A stretch of 8,665 bases of DNA from Oscillospiraceae bacterium. GTDB taxonomy: Bacteria > Bacillota_A > Clostridia > Oscillospirales > WRJC01. The position numbers and the translations under genes are program-made. The stretch spans positions 1 to 8,665 of the forward strand of contig WQXD01000154.1 in the NCBI GenBank assembly GCA_009785015.1. Direction: 5' to 3'. Below are positions 1 to 6,526 of the stretch, in pieces (within the stretch, counting starts at the first letter, position 1; each line of letters begins with the position of its first letter). The notes under the pieces were generated by a model, which saw only the letters and a program-made list of their open reading frames with translations, ran no database searches and was not told the origin of the DNA.

Positions 1-517
1 ATAAACCCTGCATGGCATAATTCGGCATCAGCGCGGCATAACCCAATATAACGTCAAACTCGTCGTCCCCTGCCGAAACGGCTCTTCTTATATGATTGAA
101 AAAATCAAACGCGCGGTCCCAGCTTGCGTCAACGATGCCGACGGGGGTGATTTTTATATTGAGTCTGTCTTCTACTGTTCTGTTGCGGTCATAGATCGCG
201 TCGTTTATCGTATCTCCGGTTTCGGTTTCCGAAAAAACCTCGATTTCGAAAATATCCCCGTCGCCGTAATATCCGTTGTGTCCGAGCCGATGAAGCACTC
301 TGAGTTCCGCGCCTTTAAAATCAAGATCGGCGGGCAGACTGTCGGCTATGTCTCCGAACGGGGATTCTTCGGTTTCATCGGCGGGAGTCCCTTCCGAAGC
401 AATATCCTCCGGCGTATTGTTTGGGGTATCCTGCGGAGTTTGGTCCGCGCATGAAAACATCATTACGCACATAACCGTAATTACCATAAATAACGCAATT
501 AATTTCTTTATTTTCAT
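1..517 (-). CDS. Extracellular sugar-binding lipoprotein of an ABC transporter (N-terminal 172 codons, cut by window edge)
   Basis: Substrate-binding component, probably for oligosaccharides, anchored outside the membrane as a lipoprotein. The ATG at 515-517 is preceded by AGGAG (526-530) with 8 nt spacing. Residues 1-22 are a basic then hydrophobic signal peptide ending in the lipobox MFSC with Cys23. Residues 24-60 are a Pro/Thr/Glu linker. The mature domain starts near residue 63 with DFKGAELRVLHR and continues to DTINDAIYDRNRTVEDRLNI (102-121), a pattern I recognise from the large solute-binding lipoproteins abundant in clostridial gut bacteria. EFDVILGY (153-160) fits the first lobe of that fold. 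The frame has no stop up to base 1, so most of the protein (these usually exceed 450 residues) lies outside. It is the last visible gene of the operon, 39 nt after the GH2 gene, so its ligand is probably the GH2 substrate. No permease or ATPase is visible. Family call is from memory of the pattern; ligand is inference. Confidence 0.85.
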   Translation of the reverse strand, partial: MKIKKLIALFMVITVMCVMMFSCADQTPQDTPNNTPEDIASEGTPADETEESPFGDIADSLPADLDFKGAELRVLHRLGHNGYYGDGDIFEIEVFSETETGDTINDAIYDRNRTVEDRLNIKITPVGIVDASWDRAFDFFNHIRRAVSAGDDEFDVILGYAALMPNYAMQGL

Positions 518-556
518 TTCGATCGCTCCTTTATTTATATTAATATTATATTAATT

Positions 557-2899
557 TTATTTGCCTATCATTTCGGCGTCAAACATTCCGTCAAGTCCGG
601 CTATGATTTTCAGCCATTTTTTGTATCTCTCAAGCTCTATGGGAACGTGTCCGAGAACATAATGATTGCAGGATTTTTTGCCGTCTGTTTCCCATTCGAT
701 TATAATAAGCCGTTTTTCGCCGTGCGATACTCTTATCCGGCCGATAGGAACCGTGCTGTTCGGCGGGGAATAAAATCCGCCGTCTGCTATTGTTTCGCCC
801 GTTTCGCCGTCCCATAGCCGGTAATTGCCGGAACAGGCGTGAAGCGTGTCGTTCGATATTTTTACTTCGCAATGCCAGTTTTCCGGCTCGGCTATCATAA
901 TACAGACTGGGTTCTGCGCGCGCTTGATATAATAATACGCCAGCTTTTTATTGAAATAATAGTCAACGACAGCGTCTGAGAACTGCGGCCAGCCGTCTAT
1001 CATGTTCCACCAGATGATCCCTGTGCGCTGCCATTTCATTAACCGCGTGGTTTCTATAAAATGCTTTTTCGCTTCGGCCTGATTTATCTGCGACGCCAGA
1101 ATAAAATCCTCGGGATCGTCCGGGCATACCCCGAAATATTCTTTTATCTGGTCGGCCATGAGCTCCACGCGATACGCGAAATTCCCGTTTTTGCCGAACG
1201 GGTCGGAGCAGTGCAGTATCCATTCGTCGTTATCTTTATACGGGAATATTTTACCGGGCGATAAAAATTTTTCCAGCGAGGACATCGACGGACAGCCGTG
1301 ATATCCGGTTTCGCTGATAAAATGCACGGTTTTGTTGTGGTAAAACTCAGCCTTGAACGTATCCCTCACGCCCCACAGATGATCTTCCGGCATATGTCCG
1401 AACGGATTTCCCGTAGCGCAGGCTTCGGGAGAAAAATACGGCGAACTCGGCAGATACGGCCTTGCGGGGTCTTCGTTTTCAACGACTGTTTTGAGGATCT
1501 CGCGCGTAAGATAATTTAAGTTCGGGTCCATTTTTCGCCCCCAGAAATAATTATAGTCGCATTCGTTGTCGCCCGCCCATAAAACAACCGACGGATGGCA
1601 GCGTAATTTTCTTACTACCGACTCGGCTTCGGCGCATATTCTTCCGTAAAATTTTTCGTTACGGGGATACAGCGCGCAAGCCATTGAAAAGTCCTGCCAT
1701 ACCATTATGCCGTACTTATTGCACAAATCAAAAAACGCATGGTCTTCGTAAACATTCCCTCCCCAGCAGCGCAGTATATTGCAGTCTGTGTCCGCAAAGA
1801 GAGCGAGGGCTTCTTCGTATCTGTTTTTGTCGTTTGAGTGGAACGCGTCAAGCGGCACCCAGTTCGAGCCTTTGCACATTACCGGCTCGCCGTTTATGAT
1901 AAACCTAAAATCCCCGGGGTTTTCAAGCGACGTGACCGCCGTGCGTTTCAGCTCGGCTGTCCGCACTCCCAAAACAGTATCGACCGAGCTTAATACTGTT
2001 GCTTCGCGCATAAGCGAAACTTTTACGGTATATACATGAGCATCGCCGTAACCGCGCGGCCACCACAGCTTGCAGTCGTCAAACCATATCCCGAAGGTCC
2101 CCGCCACAAACCAAATATCATGTATATGGCTGCATATCGCCGTTTCTCCGTCAAATATTTCTGTTTTAAGCGACAAGTCTTTGTATTCTGATATATTCGT
2201 TTGTATCTGATACGTTACGTTAAGATTTGCGCCTGTTTTGCTTCCCTGATTATGTATTGACTGCGTTGTTATATATACCTGCCTGATCCTGTTGTACGGC
2301 CTGTATTCGATATGCACGCCGCGCCAAATGCCGCTTGTTACCGCGCGGCATAAAATATCCCACCCGTAAGACGACACGGGCCGTCTTAAACTCAGCCCCT
2401 CATAGCAGCCCTGCTGGGCATTTTGCACAACTGTAAATTCCCCGGCAAGCTTTTCAGCCTCGACTATCGGCGACAGTATATGAACGGCGATTTCGTTTTC
2501 GCCGGTTCTGATATGATCGGTTATATCAAATTCATGCTCGATCATTGCGTTGTCGCTTTTTCCGATAAGCGCGCCGTTTATATAATATTCGGCGACGCAG
2601 TCCACCGCGCCGAACACTATAAAGGCGCGTTCGCCTGCGGTATTATCCGGCAGAGCGGCAATCTCAAATTCACGCTTGTAATACCATTCGTAAAATTCGT
2701 ATTTCCTGAGGTTTTTCATGCCCATTCCCACGTAAGGCTCGGGTATTTTGCCGTTTTCGTATAACGCGAGCTGCGCTTCCCCCGGTACCCGCGCAGGGAT
2801 CCATTCTTTGTCTTCAAGATCGGATAAATTTCTGACCGGGCTGATTTTCTGCTCAAATCCATACAATTTCCATTCGCCGTTTAATATTATCTTCATCAT
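557..2899 (-). CDS. Glycoside hydrolase family 2, beta-mannosidase type, cytoplasmic
   Basis: Retaining exo-glycosidase expected to release mannose from the non-reducing end of beta-mannosides. The 780 residues follow the GH2 order: sugar-binding jelly roll (about 1-200), Ig-like domain (205-315), TIM barrel (about 320-620), C-terminal beta domains. The barrel carries NILRCWGGNVYEDHAFFDLC (374-393) and GIMVWQDFSMACALYP (397-412), typical of beta-mannosidases rather than beta-galactosidases. The acid/base is Glu446 in WAGDNEC and the nucleophile Glu530 in ISETGYHG. WWNMIDGWPQFSDA (630-643) closes the active site. There is no signal peptide, so it should act on imported oligosaccharides. The first ATG (2897-2899) lies 11 nt from AGGAG (2911-2915); a second adjacent ATG would be 14 nt away, so the first is preferred. 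It follows the GH5 gene by 44 nt. GH2 assignment is secure; mannose specificity is likely but unproven (glucosamine or another beta-hexoside is possible). Confidence 0.9.
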   Translation of the reverse strand: MMKIILNGEWKLYGFEQKISPVRNLSDLEDKEWIPARVPGEAQLALYENGKIPEPYVGMGMKNLRKYEFYEWYYKREFEIAALPDNTAGERAFIVFGAVDCVAEYYINGALIGKSDNAMIEHEFDITDHIRTGENEIAVHILSPIVEAEKLAGEFTVVQNAQQGCYEGLSLRRPVSSYGWDILCRAVTSGIWRGVHIEYRPYNRIRQVYITTQSIHNQGSKTGANLNVTYQIQTNISEYKDLSLKTEIFDGETAICSHIHDIWFVAGTFGIWFDDCKLWWPRGYGDAHVYTVKVSLMREATVLSSVDTVLGVRTAELKRTAVTSLENPGDFRFIINGEPVMCKGSNWVPLDAFHSNDKNRYEEALALFADTDCNILRCWGGNVYEDHAFFDLCNKYGIMVWQDFSMACALYPRNEKFYGRICAEAESVVRKLRCHPSVVLWAGDNECDYNYFWGRKMDPNLNYLTREILKTVVENEDPARPYLPSSPYFSPEACATGNPFGHMPEDHLWGVRDTFKAEFYHNKTVHFISETGYHGCPSMSSLEKFLSPGKIFPYKDNDEWILHCSDPFGKNGNFAYRVELMADQIKEYFGVCPDDPEDFILASQINQAEAKKHFIETTRLMKWQRTGIIWWNMIDGWPQFSDAVVDYYFNKKLAYYYIKRAQNPVCIMIAEPENWHCEVKISNDTLHACSGNYRLWDGETGETIADGGFYSPPNSTVPIGRIRVSHGEKRLIIIEWETDGKKSCNHYVLGHVPIELERYKKWLKIIAGLDGMFDAEMIGK

Positions 2900-2910
2900 T
2901 TTTTGTTTTG

Positions 2911-2929
2911 CTCCTTTATGATTTTATTT
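2911..2929 (-). repeat. 19-nt leader repeat, copy 1 (before the GH2 gene)
   Basis: On the minus strand AAATAAAATCATAAAGGAG, ending in the SD of the GH2 gene. It is identical to 4639-4657 before the GH5 gene. The AT-rich part beyond the SD is not expected to be conserved by chance. Confidence 0.7.
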
Positions 2930-2943
2930 TATATCATATATAA

Positions 2944-4626
2944 TTAATATTTTCGCAGCAATTCCAGCATCGCCCTGTCAAGTTTCCTGCCGTCGCTCAA
3001 ATCTTCATATTCCACGTCCGCCCTGCCACTGTTGATAATGCCGATAGTACCGTCGAAATTCCACATTGCCCAGCCTATTCCCGCGTCTTTCCAGATTTTT
3101 AAATAATCTTCCATCCATCTGAGAACAACATCATGCGGGGTTTTATTATAGCATCCGAATTCACCCACCATTACGCCGCCCCCGGATTCCATCACTTCTA
3201 TCCATAAATCCATATACTCTTTTTTAAGCCATTCGGCATCGCGTATTTCTTCGCCGCCTGTAATTTCTACAACGCTGCCATTAGAGTCGATTTTCAATTG
3301 CGGAAATTTCCATGCCCATTCTATAATCGTCGGCTGGAATGAAAACTCGGGGGAATTGCCCGAAACCGAAGCAAAAGCAGTATCTTCCAAAGTCATCCAG
3401 TCTCCGACCGTGTTCTCTATCGTGACATTCTGCGTTCCGCTCGGGATATTTACAGTGAAATATAAATTATAGTCGTTTACATAAATCTGCCACTGCTCGT
3501 CCCATTCCGATTTTTCGCAGTCGTCTTTATCTTTTTCGGTATTGAATTTATGCTCAAGCAGCTTAACGCCGTCCGCTTTTATGACAAGCGTGGCCGAATT
3601 GCAGACTGTGCCGATTTTCACGGACAGCGTATAATCCTCGGGAAAATCATAATCAAACCCGAAAATGGTGCGGTCCGACTGCTTCATGTTGCCGAATAAA
3701 AACCGCGGCAGCGACATAACCGGCCACTCAGGCAGCGGCGCGCCTGCGTTCCACGGGGCCCATTCGGCTTCATAATGCGTAAGCTCGGCCGGCGCGTACC
3801 CTCTTGTGGACTGCGCTGCGCCGAGCTCGCGGATTTTATCCGACGGCTCCAAACCCACGTTATAGCCGTCAACTATAATAAGCCGGCCGGGGCTTATGTC
3901 CCATATTGCGCGGCACGCTTTCTCCGCCACGCGGAGATGCGCTTCCTCGGTTATATATGCCGGCTCGTTGAGCAAATTAAAACTCACGTATTCGTTCGGC
4001 ACGTTTTTATACCGTTCGGCGAACACACCCCACATATTGGCGAAAGCTTCGAGCGGTTCGTCGTCTTTCCAAATATCCGTCGCTTCCGGCGGATCGAAGT
4101 TCGTGTGTCCGGGCGCCCTGTGGAGGCAGTAATTTATATGCAGGTCATATTTTATCCCGTATTCGAGTGCTTTGTCAAGCATCGCGAATTTGGTTTCGCT
4201 GAACTTGTCCCAGTCGCCGTCTATTATAAGCCCTCTGTAATCTATGGGGATTCGGACAAAATTAAAACCCCATTCGGCCATCAGCCTGAAATCATCTTCG
4301 TTGAACGGCTCGAAATCCACAGTAAATAAAGCTTCGGTAAGATTAAACCCGCGCCAAACGGGTAGTTTTTCCGCCGTCGGAGTCGGAAGCACCGTAGTTT
4401 TGGAATCGAAATCATAAGTAAATACTTTATTTTCAAATGTAAACGGCTCGGCGGGCGTTTCGATTTTATTTTCATTTTCGCTCTCTTTTTTGCTTTCTTT
4501 TTCAGTGTCGTATTCCGCGGAACCGTTGTTGCCTCCGATATTTACGGAATCGCTGCAAGCGGTCAAAATCGTCAATGCAAGCGCGAGCGCCAGCGCGAAA
4601 AATTTTGTTGTGTTCGGTTTTTTCAT
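2944..4626 (-). CDS. GH5-type endo-glycanase (cellulase/mannanase superfamily) lipoprotein with internal insertion
   Basis: Extracellular retaining endo- or exo-glycanase anchored to the membrane. The chosen ATG (4624-4626) gives a 560-residue protein starting MKKPNTTKFF; AGGAG lies at 4639-4643, 12 nt away. An in-frame ATG four codons upstream would be only 3 nt from AGGAG. Residues 8-23 are hydrophobic and end in the lipobox LTAC (Cys24), then a Ser/Glu/Lys-rich linker to about 60. The barrel begins at WRGFNLTEA (91-99). Other landmarks are WGFNFVRIPIDY (119-130), the acid/base Glu221 in NLLNEP, HYEAEW (284-289), and the nucleophile Glu489 in VGEFG, followed by GWAMWNFDG (518-526). About 150 residues (305-455) between the sixth strand and the nucleophile strand are extra and look like a beta-sandwich, possibly a carbohydrate-binding insert. 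It sits 45 nt after the ROK kinase gene. GH5 is clear; whether it cuts mannan, beta-glucan or other glycans cannot be told from sequence. Confidence 0.87.
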   Translation of the reverse strand: MKKPNTTKFFALALALALTILTACSDSVNIGGNNGSAEYDTEKESKKESENENKIETPAEPFTFENKVFTYDFDSKTTVLPTPTAEKLPVWRGFNLTEALFTVDFEPFNEDDFRLMAEWGFNFVRIPIDYRGLIIDGDWDKFSETKFAMLDKALEYGIKYDLHINYCLHRAPGHTNFDPPEATDIWKDDEPLEAFANMWGVFAERYKNVPNEYVSFNLLNEPAYITEEAHLRVAEKACRAIWDISPGRLIIVDGYNVGLEPSDKIRELGAAQSTRGYAPAELTHYEAEWAPWNAGAPLPEWPVMSLPRFLFGNMKQSDRTIFGFDYDFPEDYTLSVKIGTVCNSATLVIKADGVKLLEHKFNTEKDKDDCEKSEWDEQWQIYVNDYNLYFTVNIPSGTQNVTIENTVGDWMTLEDTAFASVSGNSPEFSFQPTIIEWAWKFPQLKIDSNGSVVEITGGEEIRDAEWLKKEYMDLWIEVMESGGGVMVGEFGCYNKTPHDVVLRWMEDYLKIWKDAGIGWAMWNFDGTIGIINSGRADVEYEDLSDGRKLDRAMLELLRKY

Positions 4627-4638
4627 TGGAATCATAAT

Positions 4639-4657
4639 CTCCTTTATGATTTTATTT
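4639..4657 (-). repeat. 19-nt leader repeat, copy 2 (before the GH5 gene)
   Basis: Identical to 2911-2929 on the same strand and in the same position relative to an SD. The leader of the binding-protein gene (about 524-537) shares only the SD and TAAA part. It may be a shared translation-enhancing leader or a trace of gene shuffling. Confidence 0.7.
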
Positions 4658-4671
4658 ATAATTTTAAACAA

Positions 4672-5637
4672 CTATTCCAGCGCTAACGCCGCGTATAGTC
4701 CAATATCATCTCCTAAAACCGCCGGCACAACCTGACAGGCCGCAACCGAATGTTTCAAAGCTTCTTTTTTTATTATCTCATCGCATTTTGATTTAAGCAA
4801 ATCTTCGCAGCGTTCGTAAATACTGCCGATAATTATCATTTCGGGGTTGAGCAAATCAATCATTAAAGCCAAAGAATATCCGAGATATTCCGCGCTTAAA
4901 TTATATATATCGATCGCGTGTCCGTCGCCCTTTTTAGCCGCTTCGGCAATATTCTTCGCCGTGACTTTTTCTATATTCTCTATATTGTCGCAAAACGACG
5001 CTTTCTGCCCCGTTTGAAACAGTTCAAGAAGCTTTGTGCGCGCGATCTGTACAATGCCGCCCCCGCTGCAAAACCCCTCGAAAGATCCCGCCTTGCCGTA
5101 TCCTACCGGACCGGATCTTTCGTCGCGTATATGGCCGATTTCCCCGGCCATTCCGTTTGTTCCCGAATATAGCCTGCCATCCAAGATCAATCCCGCGCCG
5201 AGACCTGTCCCGAAAGTGAGAAAAATCACGTTCTTCAGATTTTTATCTTTTCCCGCGCCGAATTTCCATTCGGCGAGAGCGCAGGCGTTGGCGTCGTTTT
5301 CAAGAATTGTCCTGATATTATATTTATTTTCAAAATATTCTACAATGTGAACGTTATCCCAGCCGATAAGATTGGGCGGCGACATGATCACGCCGGCTTT
5401 GCTGTCAAGAGGTCCGCCGCAGCTTATTCCGATCGACGTAATATCGTTTATTTTAATATCCGCTTTTTCTATTATATCCAGCATTTCGCTTTCGATTTTA
5501 TTGAGCGTGGTTTCGTATGTATTGTCTTTGATCGTGGGGAAAAACGACGTGTCGATAAATTTCAAGCCGCTCCCCGATATTTCGCCGAGAATGACGGCGC
5601 ATTTTGTACCGCCTATATCTATGCCTATCTTAAACAT
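4672..5637 (-). CDS. ROK-family sugar kinase (glucokinase / mannokinase type) without the zinc-cysteine motif
   Basis: ATP-dependent hexose kinase expected to phosphorylate the monosaccharide released by the GH2 enzyme, in the cytoplasm. The 321 residues match the usual ROK kinase length. The phosphate-binding motif DIGGTK is at 7-12, the catalytic Asp115 sits in ILENDANACALAEW, a second nucleotide-binding motif is FGTGLGAGLILDG (142-154), and GEIGH (165-169) supplies the conserved histidine. The usual zinc site C-x-C-G-x-x-G-C that follows is absent; instead the stretch reads GPVGYGKAGSFEGFCSGGG (176-194). The start chosen is ATG at 5635-5637, because the protein then begins directly with MFKIGIDIGGTK; the frame stays open to a TTG at 5674-5676, which would add 13 residues with no family support. 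The SD is weak (AGGAAAA at about 12 nt). It lies 28 nt after the SIS gene. Kinase activity is well supported; the exact sugar (mannose, glucose, fructose, N-acetylhexosamine) is inference. Confidence 0.9.
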   Translation of the reverse strand: MFKIGIDIGGTKCAVILGEISGSGLKFIDTSFFPTIKDNTYETTLNKIESEMLDIIEKADIKINDITSIGISCGGPLDSKAGVIMSPPNLIGWDNVHIVEYFENKYNIRTILENDANACALAEWKFGAGKDKNLKNVIFLTFGTGLGAGLILDGRLYSGTNGMAGEIGHIRDERSGPVGYGKAGSFEGFCSGGGIVQIARTKLLELFQTGQKASFCDNIENIEKVTAKNIAEAAKKGDGHAIDIYNLSAEYLGYSLALMIDLLNPEMIIIGSIYERCEDLLKSKCDEIIKKEALKHSVAACQVVPAVLGDDIGLYAALALE

Positions 5638-5665
5638 TTTTAAAATTTTCCTATATTTAAATTTA

Positions 5666-6271
5666 TCATAAATCAAAAAATTCGCTTTCTATCATAGCGC
5701 ATACAGCATGATATACCGGCAGCGTATATTCCTGTATCCTGTATGTTTCGCAAAAAGGCAGCGTTATGGCAGCGTCGCATATATCTTTCAGCTTTCCTCC
5801 GGTTTTGCCGGTCAAAGCTATGATTTTCCCGTTCATGGCTTTTGCCGTAACTGCCGCGTTTACGACATTTTCGGCGTTTCCCGATGTTGATATAGCGATC
5901 AAAACGTCGCCTTCGTCCATGTATCCGTAAACCTGCTGGGCAAAAATCATATCCGCGCCGATATCGTTTGCAACGGCTGTTATCAGGCTTGTCTGGCTTA
6001 CGAGAGAAACCGAGCGCAGCGCGCCCTGCAATTTACTTTGGATCCCGTTGATCTCGACCGGACGTTTTAACATAAAACCTTTCATGAGCTCGCCGACGAT
6101 ATGCTCGCTGTCGGACGCGCTGCCGCCGTTGCCGCAGATCAATGTCTTTTTTTTGTTTGCGTAACATTCTCTTATAATTTCATACGCGGATCTTATTTCG
6201 TTTTTCAAGCACAAAAGAACGCTGTAATTTTCAAAAAGACTATCGAAAATTTTTTTGGTTCTTGCTTTCAT
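5666..6271 (-). CDS. SIS-domain sugar-phosphate isomerase, GmhA (sedoheptulose-7-phosphate isomerase) type
   Basis: First gene of the operon. The 201-residue length and layout match GmhA, a zinc-dependent aldose-ketose isomerase. Phosphate-binding motifs are CGNGGSASDSEH (46-57) and ISTSGNAENV (127-136), with LTGKTGG at 153-159. The four residues that bind zinc in GmhA appear conserved: His57 and Glu61 (H-x-x-x-E), Gln180 and His188 (RIQEYTLPVYH). The start is ATG at 6269-6271, with GGGGA (6279-6283) 7 nt upstream; an earlier in-frame ATG six codons back would place this SD inside the gene. No heptose synthesis genes are present, and the next genes are a ROK kinase and two glycosidases, so the substrate may be the hexose or heptose phosphate made by the kinase rather than a lipopolysaccharide precursor. 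Fold and active site are well supported; substrate is open. I leave the symbol empty because gmhA would imply a function not shown. Confidence 0.88.
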   Translation of the reverse strand: MKARTKKIFDSLFENYSVLLCLKNEIRSAYEIIRECYANKKKTLICGNGGSASDSEHIVGELMKGFMLKRPVEINGIQSKLQGALRSVSLVSQTSLITAVANDIGADMIFAQQVYGYMDEGDVLIAISTSGNAENVVNAAVTAKAMNGKIIALTGKTGGKLKDICDAAITLPFCETYRIQEYTLPVYHAVCAMIESEFFDL

Positions 6272-6313
6272 AAAAATTTCCCCATGCATTTTATTTTTTA
6301 ATAACGCGCAATA

Positions 6314-6331
6314 TAATTCGCCGGCTGATTA
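6314..6331. promoter_or_regulatory. Palindrome at the start of the minus-strand operon transcript
   Basis: TAATTCGCCGGCTGATTA pairs at 7 of 9 positions around a GCCGGC core. It lies just downstream of the predicted minus-strand start (about 6334). It is the only GC-rich patch in this spacer and could be an operator or a small 5'-leader stem. Function is inference. Confidence 0.3.
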
Positions 6332-6340
6332 ATATATGTA

Positions 6341-6369
6341 ATTATAGCACAAATAAACAAAAATGTCAA
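6341..6369 (-). promoter_or_regulatory. Sigma-A promoter of the SIS-ROK-GH5-GH2-binding-protein operon
   Basis: Read on the minus strand, TTGACA (6364-6369) and TATAAT (6341-6346) are separated by exactly 17 bp, and TGC directly precedes TATAAT, giving an extended -10. Every consensus base is present. Predicted transcription start is near 6334, leaving a leader of about 63 nt to the SIS start codon. Such a strong promoter next to a repressor gene suggests that control is by repression. Confidence 0.85.
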
Positions 6370-6378
6370 TACATAAAA

Positions 6379-6408
6379 TTAGTCATTTTTATTTAATCGC
6401 TTGACTAA
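6379..6408. promoter_or_regulatory. Inverted repeat TTAGTCA-N16-TGACTAA between the divergent promoters
   Basis: Perfect 7-bp arms at 6379-6385 and 6402-6408. The right arm covers the -35 box of the plus promoter and arm centres are 23 bp apart, about two helical turns, so a dimeric protein could contact both on one DNA face. It is a second candidate operator in the shared region. In AT-rich DNA a repeat of this size could also occur by chance. Confidence 0.3.
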
Positions 6409-6429
6409 AATCAAAAAATATATTATAAT
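6401..6429 (+). promoter_or_regulatory. Sigma-A promoter of the ROK-family repressor gene
   Basis: TTGACT (6401-6406) and TATAAT (6424-6429) are separated by 17 bp. Predicted start is near 6436. The two divergent -35 boxes are 31 bp apart, so binding of one repressor between or over them could affect both transcripts. Confidence 0.82.
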
Positions 6430-6451
6430 TATTTCATTGAGCGAATAAATT
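6427..6451. promoter_or_regulatory. Candidate ROK-repressor operator over the repressor's own -10 and start site
   Basis: A 25-bp imperfect palindrome centred at 6439 pairs at 8 of 12 positions: AATT..TTC..T, centre G, then A..GAA..AATT. An AT-rich palindrome with inner TTC/GAA resembles the general layout of NagC/Mlc operators known from ROK repressors. It overlaps the end of the -10 box and the predicted start, which would give autorepression. Binding is inference; no second exact copy is visible at the minus promoter. Confidence 0.4.
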
Positions 6452-6526
6452 CGATAAAATACAAAACATAAAACATAAAAACGAGGGGGAATAAACATAA
6501 CACATATCGCTAATAACAAAGCCGCA

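Noticed and set aside
92..454. Plus-strand open frame opposite the binding-protein gene
   Set aside because: The minus strand carries a full signal peptide, lipobox and family motifs; the plus frame has none.
3775..4329. Plus-strand open frame of 184 codons opposite the GH5 gene
   Set aside because: It is antisense to conserved GH5 sequence, has no SD or recognisable domain, and is explained by codon bias of the real gene.
4627..4671. Upstream TTG start extending the GH5 protein by 15 residues
   Set aside because: The extra residues would precede the signal peptide and the SD at 4639-4643 would fall inside the coding region.
5666..5669. ATGA overlap as a coupled start for the kinase gene
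   Set aside because: This ATG is in a different frame from the kinase; the correct start at 5635-5637 leaves a 28-nt gap.
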